The notes: generated from the letters alone by a model not told the origin. 64,000 bases of DNA from Flavobacterium pisciphilum (GCF_020905345.1 NZ_JAJJMO010000001.1:1984001-2048000), one strand, 5' to 3'. Positions 22,813-32,462 are shown, counted from the stretch's first letter. Made by a program: numbers and translations.

Positions 22813-25800
22813 ATGAAAAAAAATTACTTAGTTTTTATGTTTTTCTTGCTCTTTGCAATAAACTCATCCGCTCAAACCATGATGGGTTGCGGAACTAAAT
22901 TATCTCAAACAGAGCAAGATTTATTTAGACAAGCCTTACCTAAAATTGAAACTGCAAAAAAAGCAAGGTTAAGCAAAAAAATAGATGCTGCACCTTATAT
23001 TATCCCTGTAGTCTTCCATATTTTAAGTGATGGATCTAACATTGGGAAAACATTTACCAAAGCTCAAATGAAAAGTAGAATCGATGATGTAATAGCCATT
23101 TGCAACAAAGATTTTAATGGTTTATTTCCTGCATACAACACGGTAGCTCCACGTTTTAATGCTGTAAAAAGCAAAATGAACATTCAATTTGTTTTGGCCA
23201 CTGTTGATCCTGATGGCAATCTATTAGAAACTCCCGGAATGAATTGGCATCCAAATGCCCATATTTCTGATGGATATGATTCTAAAATATATGATTATAT
23301 GTATTATGGAAAAAACGGAAAATATTACCTAGATATAGTTGTTGTAGACGAACCGAATCCTTCCGATGGCGTTTACGGTTCTGGACATGCTTTTTTACCT
23401 GTTCAGAATGTTGTGCCTCATGTTACTTTTAATCACAGATATATAGGTACTACTGGTGGATCAGATGCAAATTTTCAATTTGCTAAAGAAATGTCACATG
23501 AGTTCGGACATTATTTTGGTCTACAGCATACTTTTCAAAATGGTTGCGATCCTATTAATGATGGTATGGCCGATACACCACCAACGACTCAAGGTTTTGG
23601 TTGTAACCTGTCTGCAGTAAATAGTTGCGGAGTTGTTGCGAATTATGAAAATCTAATGGATTATAATGTTGATTGTCAATCTATGTTTACCAAGGATCAA
23701 ACCAATGCAATGACTTTTTGGTTGGATGATATGGCAACTGCCAAATACCCAAGAGGTTTTTTATGGCAAAATTCTAATCTTGCTTCAACAGGAGTTATAG
23801 CAACTATTCCAACAGCCAATTTTACTGTTAGCACAACTGCTATTTGTTCTAATAAAAGCGTAACATTTAATGACTCTTCGTTAGGATTACCTACTTCTAG
23901 AACATGGGCTTTTTCAGGAGGTACACCTGCAAGCTCAACAGCAACAAATCCAACTGTTACCTATACTACATCCGGAACGTACGCTGTAACGCTAACTTCG
24001 ACTAATGGATTGGGAAGTGACACTAAAACTATCACTAATTATATAAAAGTTGACCAAAAATCTATTGCTAATATGGTTGAGAATTTTTCGGGAGCTTTTC
24101 CTCCTGACGGATGGACTATTACAAACCCTGATGCTGGCTTGGCATGGGAAAAACGCAAAGATGCTGGAAACGGAGATTCAACTTGTATGATAATGAATAA
24201 TGCAGACAACGCCATTATAAATGAACTAGATTACATACAACTGCCTTATTATAATTTTACAAATGGAGTAAATAGTCAATTGTACTTTGATATCGCCTAC
24301 ACAAAATTTGATGACCAAAGTCCCGATGTTTTAGATGTAGAAGTTTCTACTGATTGTGGTACTAGTTGGACGTCGGTATATTCTAAAACCCATACCGATC
24401 TTGAAACAACTACTACTCCTATCGCTCTTCCTAATAATTGGATTCCGAAAACTGCTGAAAATTGGAGAAAAGAAGTTATTGATCTCCGTGCCTACATTGG
24501 AAACCCGAATGTTACATTTCGTTTTAAAAACAAATCTGGTTATGGAACTCGCATTTGGATAGACAATGTGGCTGTAGCAATTACACAAAGCGCTACTCCA
24601 ATATCTGATTTCTCGGCGGCTGTTACCAAAACAAATTGCACCAGCATGACAGTTCCTTTTAAAGATGCTTCAACAGGAAATCCGACAACTTGGGCATGGT
24701 CATTTCCGGGAGGAACTCCATCGACCTCAACAGCTCAAAATCCTACAGTGACATATAATACTAATGGTTCTTACTCTGTTACGTTAACAACTACAAATGC
24801 AACGGGTCCGGGTACTATAGCTACAAAATCGAATTTTATTACTTTAACTACTCCAATAGGAACTTCATTTACTGAAGGCTTTGAAGGAACTTTTCCTCCT
24901 GCAGGATGGGAGATTACTAATTTAAGTAATAATATAACATGGGAGAAAAGTACCGCTACAGGTAGAAATTCATCTTCTTGTATGATTATTAATAATGCTG
25001 ATAATGCAGCAGATGATGTAGACGAAATTACATTACAACCTTTAAACTTAGCTGTTGGAGTAACTGATTTTTCTTTTGATGTTGCTTATGCAAAATTTGA
25101 TGCTAACAGTCCTGATGTGTTGAGTGTTTTCATTTCTAAAGACTGTGGAGCTACTTGGACAAGTTTATATTCAAAAACACATACCGTATTAGAAACTGCT
25201 GTAAGTGCTGATGCTAATAATTGGATACCAACAGCCGATTCTGATTGGAGAACCGAAAAAGTTTCATTAACTGCTTTTAAAGGAAATTCTAACGTTCTAA
25301 TAAAATTTGTAAATAAATCTGGTTATGGTGCGAGAATTTGGATTGACAATTTAAAATTTACTTTTGATAGTAAAGAAAAGCCATATTCTGATTTTAAAAT
25401 TACAAGCGAAATGGTTTGTAGTGATTTGCCTGTTCAATTTGAAGATACTTCTTTTGGCGAACCAACCTCATGGTTGTGGTCATTTCCTGGAGGAACACCA
25501 GCAACTTCTACAAGCAAGACTCCAGCTGTAATATATAACACTCCCGGAATTTACGATGTTACATTGATAGCAACCAATACTTATGGACAAGGAACAACTA
25601 TGCTAAAAACAAATGCAGTAACGATAAAAGGCAAAAACACGATACCAGTTACTGAAAACTTTAATAGTACATTCCCACAACAAGATTGGCAAATATTAAA
25701 TCTAGATCGAGATCCTATCACATGGGAGCAACGTACTGATGTTGGAAAAGGAGATTTATCTTGTTTGGTAATTAACAATGCCGATGCACCAACGGGAATG

Positions 25801-26481
25801 ATTGATGAATTAATTTTAAAATCTATGGATTTTACAACTGCCGACAAACCTCATTTGCATTTTGATCTTGGATATACTCAATATTTAAATGCTTACGACC
25901 CTACGCCTGCTCCAGATAAAATTGATATTTTGGTTTCTTCAGATTGCGGTGTTAGCTGGACAAATGTATATTCTAAAAACCAATTGCAATTACAAACTGT
26001 ATTCCCTCCTATTCAAGATGATCCTATTACCACTCAAGCAAATGAAACAAATGATTGGAAACCTACTCAGGATTCTGATTGGAGAAGCGAAACGGTAGAT
26101 TTGAGTGTTGTAAAAAACCAAGCAAGTGTTTTAATCAAAATCCGAAACACATCTGGTTATGGCACTCGAGTATGGTTTGATAATTTTAAAATCAACAACA
26201 GTGCAACGTTAAGGATCAAAGAGAATAAAATTGAAGGAATCGTTGTATCTCCAAATCCATCCAAAGATTTGTTTACCATATCTATTCCTTCCTCAGATCA
26301 AGAAGAATACGAAACAACTGTTTATAGTATTACAGGACAAGTAATACTAAACACAACCTCATCTAAGATAAAATCAAATAACATGACAATAGATCTATCT
26401 GGAAAAGTAAATGGTATTTATATTTTAAAAATTAAATCCTCTAGTGGAAAAATATCAGTTAGTAAACTAATAAAGAAATAG
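22813..26481 (+). CDS. T9SS-secreted M43 family zinc metalloprotease with PKD and choice-of-anchor J modules
   Basis: A 1222-residue exported protease. The Sec signal peptide covers residues 1-20 (ending SSAQ). The M43 (pappalysin/ulilysin-like) catalytic domain spans about 50-315. Its zinc motif HEFGHYFGLQH puts zinc ligands at His229, His233 and His239 with Glu230 as base, and the Met-turn is in ENLMDYN. Three PKD domains each have the AFSGGTPASSTA or FPGGTP pattern. Each is followed by a jelly-roll, choice-of-anchor-J/cleaved-adhesin-like module (FPPDGWTI ... CMIMNNADN ... GYGTRIWIDNV). The C-terminal type A T9SS sorting domain begins at GIVVSPNPSKDLF and ends KLIKK. Likely a cell-surface or secreted protease acting on extracellular protein. 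Confidence 0.93.
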   Translation: MKKNYLVFMFFLLFAINSSAQTMMGCGTKLSQTEQDLFRQALPKIETAKKARLSKKIDAAPYIIPVVFHILSDGSNIGKTFTKAQMKSRIDDVIAICNKDFNGLFPAYNTVAPRFNAVKSKMNIQFVLATVDPDGNLLETPGMNWHPNAHISDGYDSKIYDYMYYGKNGKYYLDIVVVDEPNPSDGVYGSGHAFLPVQNVVPHVTFNHRYIGTTGGSDANFQFAKEMSHEFGHYFGLQHTFQNGCDPINDGMADTPPTTQGFGCNLSAVNSCGVVANYENLMDYNVDCQSMFTKDQTNAMTFWLDDMATAKYPRGFLWQNSNLASTGVIATIPTANFTVSTTAICSNKSVTFNDSSLGLPTSRTWAFSGGTPASSTATNPTVTYTTSGTYAVTLTSTNGLGSDTKTITNYIKVDQKSIANMVENFSGAFPPDGWTITNPDAGLAWEKRKDAGNGDSTCMIMNNADNAIINELDYIQLPYYNFTNGVNSQLYFDIAYTKFDDQSPDVLDVEVSTDCGTSWTSVYSKTHTDLETTTTPIALPNNWIPKTAENWRKEVIDLRAYIGNPNVTFRFKNKSGYGTRIWIDNVAVAITQSATPISDFSAAVTKTNCTSMTVPFKDASTGNPTTWAWSFPGGTPSTSTAQNPTVTYNTNGSYSVTLTTTNATGPGTIATKSNFITLTTPIGTSFTEGFEGTFPPAGWEITNLSNNITWEKSTATGRNSSSCMIINNADNAADDVDEITLQPLNLAVGVTDFSFDVAYAKFDANSPDVLSVFISKDCGATWTSLYSKTHTVLETAVSADANNWIPTADSDWRTEKVSLTAFKGNSNVLIKFVNKSGYGARIWIDNLKFTFDSKEKPYSDFKITSEMVCSDLPVQFEDTSFGEPTSWLWSFPGGTPATSTSKTPAVIYNTPGIYDVTLIATNTYGQGTTMLKTNAVTIKGKNTIPVTENFNSTFPQQDWQILNLDRDPITWEQRTDVGKGDLSCLVINNADAPTGMIDELILKSMDFTTADKPHLHFDLGYTQYLNAYDPTPAPDKIDILVSSDCGVSWTNVYSKNQLQLQTVFPPIQDDPITTQANETNDWKPTQDSDWRSETVDLSVVKNQASVLIKIRNTSGYGTRVWFDNFKINNSATLRIKENKIEGIVVSPNPSKDLFTISIPSSDQEEYETTVYSITGQVILNTTSSKIKSNNMTIDLSGKVNGIYILKIKSSSGKISVSKLIKK

Positions 26482-26493
26482 TAATCATTAATT

Positions 26494-26521
26494 TTATAGC
26501 GCTACAACCATAGCGCTATAA
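26494..26521. repeat. Inverted repeat TTATAGCGCTA-n6-TAGCGCTATAA
   Basis: 11-bp perfect arms and a 6-base loop, each arm itself containing the palindrome TAGCGCTA. It sits between two peptidase genes. Without a clean T-run it may be a weak terminator or a protein-binding site. Confidence 0.6.
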
Positions 26522-26545
26522 TTAATCTAAAATTACATAAGCATA

Positions 26546-28705
26546 ATGAAAAAGTATTTTTTACTATTATTATTAATCTCTTCGGGTGTTTTTGCTCAGG
26601 AAAGTATTGATATTAATCAATTAAATTGGTTACCAAACTCACATTCTTTTTGGGTTAATACTCAAGGAAATGTAGTTGTTTATGATGTGGATAAACTAAA
26701 CCAAAACACCACAATTTTAACCCAAGCGCAGTTAAGCCAATCTGGTTTTACTGGAGAAATAGAACAATTAGTTTGGAACGAAAACAAAACAAAAGTACTG
26801 GTTTACACCAATTCTAAAAAAGTTTGGAGAGCCAATACCAAAGGTGATTATTGGTATTTTGATCTAGCAACTGGTAAGGGAAAGCAACTGGGTGCAAGTT
26901 TAGAGAAATCATCGTTAATGTTTGCTAAGTTTTCTAATGATAATGAAAACGTAGCCTATGTTTCACAACATAACATTTACCTTGAAAGTTTAGTTACAGG
27001 AAAAATAACCCCATTAACTACTGATGGAACTGACAAAATTATTAACGGTACTTTTGATTGGGTTTATGAAGAAGAGCTAGCAGCTCGAGATGGTTTTAGA
27101 TGGAGTCCTGACGGAAAAAGCATTTCGTTTTGGCGCGTAGATGCATCCGAAACAAAATTCCATTTAATGATAAATAATACAGATGCGCTTTATCCATTTA
27201 CAGTTCCTGTAGAATATCCTAAAGCTGGCGAAAAGCCATCATCTGTAAAAATTGGGGTAATCGATATAACGTCATTAAAAACAAATTGGTTGGATATTCC
27301 TGGTGAGCCTGATAATAATTATTTGGTTAGAATGGAATGGATCAACAATCAAAACGTAATGATTGTACAATTAAACAGACTTCAAAATCAAGCTTCTATT
27401 TATAAATGTGATACAAAATCTGGAGTAGCCAATTTAATCTACCAAGAAAAATCAGATTCATGGATTGATGTTTTTGATATCTCTTCAGGTGAATATGATG
27501 TTTTTCCTTGTCAGTTTGTAGATAACGGAAAAGCTTTTTTATGGAGCTCAGATGCTGATGGTTGGATGCATGTTTATAAAATTAGTGTCGATGGTAAAAA
27601 GAAAGAATTAGTTACTACCGAAAAATTCGACGCCTATTATAAAGCATTTAATCTGGAAACAAATTCTATCTATTATATTGCCAGCCCTACAGATGCAACA
27701 CAACGTTATTTGTATGAAACCAACTTAAGCACTAAGAAAACAAAGCGCATTACTCCTAAAGAATTTGAAGGAACAAATGAATATCGTTTTTCTACAGATG
27801 CTAAATATGCCAAACATACTAATTCGAACATTAATCGTGAGTACAACACTCGCTTGGTAGCATTACCAAGTCATAAAAAAATACTACCTCAAACTCCCGA
27901 TGCATTTTCGGCTCCACAACGTAATTATTCATTAGAGAAATTTAAAGTTACTACTGTTGATGGTGTTGAAATAGACGGAATAATGGCTAAACCATTAAAT
28001 TTTGATCCTAATAAAAAGTACCCTGTATTCTTTTATGTTTATGGTGAACCAATGGCATCTGTGGCAAATGACGAACCGTATTTTTATCCGTATATCGCCT
28101 ATTTAATTCCTGAAGGCTATATAGGAATTGCAATGGATAACCGAGGAACGCCCGTAATGAAAGGTACAAAATGGAGAAAATCTATTTATAAAAACATCGG
28201 AATCATTAATACTCGCGACCAAGCTATGGCTGCAAAAGAGGTGTTAAAATGGAAATTTATTGATAACGATAGAGTTGCCATTCACGGATGGAGCGGTGGA
28301 GGTGCTGTAACCTTAAACTTAATGTTTCAGCATCCTGAAATTTACAAAACTGGAATTGCTATTGCAGCTGTTACCGATCAACATTTTTATGACAATATTT
28401 ATACCGAAAGATATATGGGATTGCCAAGCGAAAACGAAGCTACTTATATTAAAGCCTCGCCAGTAACTCATGCCAAAAACCTACAAGGAAACTTATTATA
28501 CGTACATGGTACTGGTGATGATAATGTACATTATAAAAATGCCGAAGTTTTAATTAACGAGTTAGTTAAATACGACAAAATGTTTGACTTGATGATATAC
28601 CCAAATCGTTCTCACAGCATACGTGAAGGAGAAGGAACAGGAAAACATCTCGCAGATACCTTTATGAAATACATAAGAGAAAATTGTCCTCCGGGAGCAA
28701 AATAA
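26546..28705 (+). CDS. S9 family (DPP-IV-type) prolyl peptidase
   Basis: A 719-residue periplasmic or exported dipeptidyl peptidase with a signal peptide (residues 1-18, ending VFAQ). The N-terminal beta-propeller (about 40-440) contains DWVYEEELAARDGFRWSPD, the double-Glu segment that binds the substrate amino terminus in DPP-IV. The alpha/beta hydrolase domain has Ser583 in GWSGGGA, Asp658/659 in GTGDDNVH and His690 in RSHSI. It likely removes Xaa-Pro dipeptides from peptides. Its position 64 bases after the M43 protease suggests joint use in peptide scavenging. A terminator follows at 28730. Confidence 0.93.
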   Translation: MKKYFLLLLLISSGVFAQESIDINQLNWLPNSHSFWVNTQGNVVVYDVDKLNQNTTILTQAQLSQSGFTGEIEQLVWNENKTKVLVYTNSKKVWRANTKGDYWYFDLATGKGKQLGASLEKSSLMFAKFSNDNENVAYVSQHNIYLESLVTGKITPLTTDGTDKIINGTFDWVYEEELAARDGFRWSPDGKSISFWRVDASETKFHLMINNTDALYPFTVPVEYPKAGEKPSSVKIGVIDITSLKTNWLDIPGEPDNNYLVRMEWINNQNVMIVQLNRLQNQASIYKCDTKSGVANLIYQEKSDSWIDVFDISSGEYDVFPCQFVDNGKAFLWSSDADGWMHVYKISVDGKKKELVTTEKFDAYYKAFNLETNSIYYIASPTDATQRYLYETNLSTKKTKRITPKEFEGTNEYRFSTDAKYAKHTNSNINREYNTRLVALPSHKKILPQTPDAFSAPQRNYSLEKFKVTTVDGVEIDGIMAKPLNFDPNKKYPVFFYVYGEPMASVANDEPYFYPYIAYLIPEGYIGIAMDNRGTPVMKGTKWRKSIYKNIGIINTRDQAMAAKEVLKWKFIDNDRVAIHGWSGGGAVTLNLMFQHPEIYKTGIAIAAVTDQHFYDNIYTERYMGLPSENEATYIKASPVTHAKNLQGNLLYVHGTGDDNVHYKNAEVLINELVKYDKMFDLMIYPNRSHSIREGEGTGKHLADTFMKYIRENCPPGAK

Positions 28706-29071
28706 AAAGTATTTAAAATTGTCAACTTTCTCAGTCTTATTATTCTTCGGAATGGTAGGGCTGAGTTTTTTTTTAAAAGATACTGAGGTGTTGAGTCACT
28801 AAGGTTCTAAGTTTTGTTGAAGGCTTATTTTTTATTTGGCAAAAACAAATTTGCATGTAACCGTTAAAAACAACCCTTAATTTATCACAAACCTATCTTT
28901 CTTAGAAATGGGTACTCGTCAATTTTTACTGAATTATTAATGAGGGTATTCCTTATTAAAAAGGAAATTCTTCAAGTAAAAAATATTGATAATTAATCCT
29001 ATATTAGCTGAAGAATTCAATTTCAGCAGCTTGAATATCACTAATCTATTTCATCATAAAAGAACTTAACC
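28706..29071. other. Intergenic region with terminator and short-repeat patch
   Basis: About 370 bases containing the terminator of the peptidase gene and a CTGAG/TTCTAAG-like repeat patch at 28781-28815 similar to that before murA. No further gene or RNA is visible. Confidence 0.55.
28730..28774 (+). terminator. Terminator of the S9 peptidase gene
   Basis: CTCAG (28730-28734) pairs with CTGAG (28761-28765). An inner stem closes on a TTCG tetraloop, and T9 follows. Confidence 0.8.
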
Positions 29072-29449
29072 ATGTCTACAAGAGAAAAAATAATTCAAAG
29101 CTATATCGATGGTTATAACCAATTTGATATCGACAAGATGACTACAGATTTTGATGAAACCATTGTTTTTGAAAATATTCAAGGAGGTGAAACAAATATG
29201 ACTCTTACAGGGTTAACAGCATTTAAAGAGCAAGCTGAACAAGCTAAAACCTATTTCTCTACCCGAACACAAACCATAACCTCTTTTAAACATTTGAAGG
29301 ACGAAACCGAAATAGAAATTGACTACTTTGCTATTTTAGGAATGGACTTCCCGAATGGATTTAAAAAAGGACAAGAACTAAATTTAAAAGGAAAATCAAT
29401 CTTTGAATTTACTGCTGATAAAATTTCTAAACTAACCGATATAAGCTAA
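29072..29449 (+). CDS. NTF2-like/SnoaL family protein
   Basis: A 125-residue cytoplasmic protein with the NTF2-like cone fold. The N-terminal helix IIQSYIDGYNQFDIDKM is followed by the strand TIVFENI and the pattern LTGLTAFKEQAEQAKTYF. The family includes isomerases and small ligand binders, so function is open. It is separated by six bases from the GNAT gene that follows, so the two form a likely two-gene unit. Confidence 0.8.
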   Translation: MSTREKIIQSYIDGYNQFDIDKMTTDFDETIVFENIQGGETNMTLTGLTAFKEQAEQAKTYFSTRTQTITSFKHLKDETEIEIDYFAILGMDFPNGFKKGQELNLKGKSIFEFTADKISKLTDIS

Positions 29450-29455
29450 TCCAAA

Positions 29456-29992
29456 ATGACTATAAACATTGACCAAAACATAAAACTGGAATTAATAAAC
29501 GAGAATCATGCACAACCAATCTTTGACCTTGTTGACGCTAACAGAATGCATTTAAGAGAATGGTTGCCTTTTGTTGACAGAATGCAAACTGTGGAATTTG
29601 CTGAGAATTTTGTAAAAGGAACTATGCAACGAAATCAAGATGGAAACGAGTTTGCTTTTGTAATCATTGCCAACGGAAAAGCGGTGGGAAGAATTGGTAT
29701 TTATAAAATTGATGGTCAAAACAAAATTGGAGAAATTGGCTATTGGCTAGCTGAAAATTTACAAGGAAAAGGAATTATTACTCAATCTTGTAAAGCAATT
29801 ATCGACTTTGGTTTTTCTAATTTACAATTGAACCGAATTGAAATAAAATGCGGAACCGAAAACTTAAAGAGTAAAACAATCCCAGAAAAACTTAACTTTA
29901 CCCACGAAGGCGTTCTTCGTCAAGGAGAATTACTTTATGACAAGTTTATCGACTTGCACTTATATTCTCTTGTCAAAAATGATGTCAAGTAA
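29456..29992 (+). CDS. GNAT family N-acetyltransferase (RimL-like)
   Basis: A 178-residue acetyl-CoA-dependent acetyltransferase of the RimJ/RimL type. LREWLPFVD at about 33-41, IGEIGYWLAENLQGKGI (acetyl-CoA pyrophosphate loop) at about 90-106 and LNRIEIKCGTENLKS are the diagnostic parts. The final HEGVLRQGELLYDKFIDLHLYSLV is typical. It may acetylate ribosomal-protein N-termini or amino compounds; the substrate is unknown. Likely cotranscribed with the NTF2-like gene. Confidence 0.9.
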   Translation: MTINIDQNIKLELINENHAQPIFDLVDANRMHLREWLPFVDRMQTVEFAENFVKGTMQRNQDGNEFAFVIIANGKAVGRIGIYKIDGQNKIGEIGYWLAENLQGKGIITQSCKAIIDFGFSNLQLNRIEIKCGTENLKSKTIPEKLNFTHEGVLRQGELLYDKFIDLHLYSLVKNDVK

Positions 29993-30028
29993 AATACCTG
30001 AGTACTTCTAAAAAAATAAAAGCATAAA

Positions 30029-30592
30029 ATGAAAAACCTAAAATTCACAAAACTCATCTTCCTATTTGGTCTCATCTCATTAGTTTCTTGTAACAACGGA
30101 GCTGAAACGATTGATGAATTTGCTGAAGAAATTACAAATAGCATTAAGAATAAAGATTCAGAAGAATTGTATTCTTTATTTATATCACCTAAAGAAAATG
30201 CTTCGTATGGTTTTGCAAGTGCTACAATTACACCCGAAGAATCTTCGAAACTAAAATCAAATCAGGATTTAATGAAGTTGATTATACGAAAAGGAACTCT
30301 GAAAAAACCAGATGATATTAAACGTATAAATAATTTTATATCAGAAGCGCATGCTTTATTTGATTGGAGTCAAATCAAATCTATAAAAACAGAATCAGCC
30401 TTATTAGCAACCAAAAAAGTAAATACTATAAGAAACAAAGTCATGATCGATTCTGATACTTATGACTTAAAGATTATAATCGAATTAAATGACAATAAAG
30501 TATATCGCCTAAAAGTAAACAAAGCAATGAAAGTAAATCATCGCTGGGTAATATTCCCTACGGATAGCTTTGGACTTGAAATCGAGAAATAA
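30029..30592 (+). CDS. Putative lipoprotein, 187 residues
   Basis: The N-terminus has a lipoprotein signal: hydrophobic segment then LVSC with the lipidated Cys at residue 21. The mature part is mostly polar and I do not recognise a family. Features are an acidic first helix (AETIDEFAEEITNSIKNKD), a central region with SKLKSNQDLMKLIIRKGTL, and a beta-rich C-terminus ending HRWVIFPTDSFGLEIEK. This looks like a small periplasmic-facing binding domain. It lies 36 bases after the GNAT gene. Confidence 0.75.
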   Translation: MKNLKFTKLIFLFGLISLVSCNNGAETIDEFAEEITNSIKNKDSEELYSLFISPKENASYGFASATITPEESSKLKSNQDLMKLIIRKGTLKKPDDIKRINNFISEAHALFDWSQIKSIKTESALLATKKVNTIRNKVMIDSDTYDLKIIIELNDNKVYRLKVNKAMKVNHRWVIFPTDSFGLEIEK

Positions 30593-30654
30593 AACACCTT
30601 TTTAATCTCTGTTCTCACTCCATAAATTTTACTAAGAATACCAAACACGAGCAG

Positions 30655-31575
30655 ATGAAGGCGGAAAAAGATGAAACTATAAGAACCTACAATGGAAAAG
30701 ACTTTCGGGATAAATTCCTAGAATCTGAAAACACGGTAGAGCATCTTTTTAAATCAAACTCAGAACATTTTTTTTGCTTGAGAATTGAAGATGTCAATCA
30801 ACTAAAATTCCCAGTACCGCCATCTAAACACATTTGTCATACGTTACTTTTTATTACTTCTGGAACTCACAAACTAAAAGTTGGTTCTGAAGAATATACC
30901 ACCAAGACAAACGAAATGATTCTTGTTCCTGCTGGGCAGATTTACTCTATAGATTTTATGAGTAAAAAAATAACAGGCATTATTTGTCAGTTTCACCAAG
31001 ATATTTTAATTGGGAAATATGGCAATCGAGAAATGATTAATGAATTTGATTTTTTAAAAATTTGGGGGAATCCTGCCATAGCTTTTCAAAAGCGAGAAGC
31101 TGGATTTATTTCAAATCTACTAAGTCGGCTTCTTATTGAATATACAGAAACTGGCAGTACCAATCTAGAAATCATACAATCTTACCTTATTACTTTACTT
31201 TTTGAGATAAACAAAAATGCTGTAAAAACGAATAAAGTTCTCACAGCAGCTACCACACTTACAACTAAGTTTAAAGAGCTTATTTATTTACACATAAAAA
31301 CGCAGCATAAAGTAAGTTATTATGCTTCAATGCTTAATGTAACTCCAAATCATTTAAACAAATCTATAAAATCGGTTACAGGCAAATCTCCTACCAAATG
31401 GATTGATGAAACAACCCTCCTAGAAGCCAAATACTTATTGTACCAAACCAATCTTACCATTAATGAAATTGCCATACAGGTAGGTCATTATGATCAATCT
31501 TACTTTAGCCGTATCTTTAAAAAGCAGGAAGGCATCACTCCTATTGAGTATCGCAAAATGATTGAAAAATCCTAA
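30655..31575 (+). CDS. AraC family transcriptional regulator
   Basis: A 306-residue regulator. The N-terminal cupin-like ligand-binding domain (about 40-180) contains HTLLFITSGTHKLKVG and NEMILVPAGQIYSIDF. The C-terminal double helix-turn-helix (about 205-303) contains YYASMLNVTPNHLNKSIKSV (first HTH) and EIAIQVGHYDQSYFSRIFKK (second HTH), followed by the family ending GITPIEYRKM. Flavobacterial members of this type often control a neighbouring transporter or enzyme. No obvious target is adjacent, so it may act at a distance. Confidence 0.92.
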   Translation: MKAEKDETIRTYNGKDFRDKFLESENTVEHLFKSNSEHFFCLRIEDVNQLKFPVPPSKHICHTLLFITSGTHKLKVGSEEYTTKTNEMILVPAGQIYSIDFMSKKITGIICQFHQDILIGKYGNREMINEFDFLKIWGNPAIAFQKREAGFISNLLSRLLIEYTETGSTNLEIIQSYLITLLFEINKNAVKTNKVLTAATTLTTKFKELIYLHIKTQHKVSYYASMLNVTPNHLNKSIKSVTGKSPTKWIDETTLLEAKYLLYQTNLTINEIAIQVGHYDQSYFSRIFKKQEGITPIEYRKMIEKS

Positions 31576-31645
31576 CTCTTGCTTATTGAATCCTAATAGG
31601 ATTGCTTCTTTATTATTGACATTTGCAAACTAAAAAAAGCAAATA

Positions 31646-31846
31646 ATGATTTACGTTTTCAAAACTTCGGTAGACTCAGAATTGAAATTAAAATCGGCTA
31701 CAGCCTACCTTAACGATATATTATCTGATGCCAAATGGAATTTTGACCTTGAAGATTGTGACAACATTTTAAGGATTGATAGCCAAAATGAAATAGTCGA
31801 AATGCTACTAAACAACACCATTTTTGACTGTATCGAATTGGAATAA
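31646..31846 (+). CDS. Small HMA-like hypothetical protein, 66 residues
   Basis: A compact 66-residue soluble protein with a beta-alpha-beta-like pattern. MIYVFKTSV is the first strand, then a helix (ELKLKSATAYLNDILSDA), DCDNILRID as a central strand and EIVEMLLNNTIFDCIELE as final helix and strand. Similar short proteins are common in Flavobacterium and look like ferredoxin-fold, heavy-metal-associated-type domains. The CxxC metal motif is absent, so copper binding is unlikely. An A-rich leader precedes the ATG. Function unknown. Confidence 0.65.
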   Translation: MIYVFKTSVDSELKLKSATAYLNDILSDAKWNFDLEDCDNILRIDSQNEIVEMLLNNTIFDCIELE

Positions 31847-31889
31847 ACACCGCATTAGCAACAATTAATTTTTCACCACCAAATTTATT

Positions 31890-32462
31890 ATGGACACACA
31901 ACTTCATCAAGGCAAAACATTTGAAAATATTGATTACTCTGAAAAGAGAGTAACTGATTTCGAATTTTTTAATTGCGATTTCATAAACTGTAACTTTTCA
32001 AAAAGCGACTTAAGCAATACTGATTTTATAGATTGCAATTTTAAAAACTGCAATTTTTCACTGGCAACATTACGAAACACAGGATTAAAAAACATAAAGT
32101 TTACCGATTGCAAGTTAATGGGATTAGACTTTAGCGCCAGCAATGCTTTTTTATTCTCCATGAATTTTCAAGGTTGTATTCTAGATTATTCCACCTTTTT
32201 ACAAAGAAAATTGAAGAAAACAAATTTCTTTGATTGCACGTTAAAAGACGTAGATTTCTCAGAAGCCGATTTAACACTATCCGTTTTTAAAAACTGTGAT
32301 CTTACCAATGCTACTTTTGTACGAAGCATTCTTGAAAAAGTAGATTTTCGTACTGCAAAGAATTATTCTTTTGATCCTGAAGAGAACAGAGTTAAAGGTG
32401 CAAAATTCTCCCGATTAGAACTTGCTGGACTTTTAGAGAAATTTAATCTTGAGATTGAGTAG
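31890..32462 (+). CDS. Pentapeptide repeat protein
   Basis: A 190-residue protein built from A(D/N)LXX-like five-residue repeats. Cys and Phe are frequent at the central inward positions (FINCNF, SKSDLSNTDF, IDCNFKNCNF, FFDCTLKDVDFSEADL). It should form a right-handed quadrilateral beta-helix. The C-terminal NYSFDPEENRVKGAKFSRLELAGLL resembles the end of McbG/Qnr-like pentapeptide proteins, which mimic DNA and protect gyrase. Whether this one binds gyrase is an open inference. It begins 43 bases after the 66-residue gene. Confidence 0.87.
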   Translation: MDTQLHQGKTFENIDYSEKRVTDFEFFNCDFINCNFSKSDLSNTDFIDCNFKNCNFSLATLRNTGLKNIKFTDCKLMGLDFSASNAFLFSMNFQGCILDYSTFLQRKLKKTNFFDCTLKDVDFSEADLTLSVFKNCDLTNATFVRSILEKVDFRTAKNYSFDPEENRVKGAKFSRLELAGLLEKFNLEIE

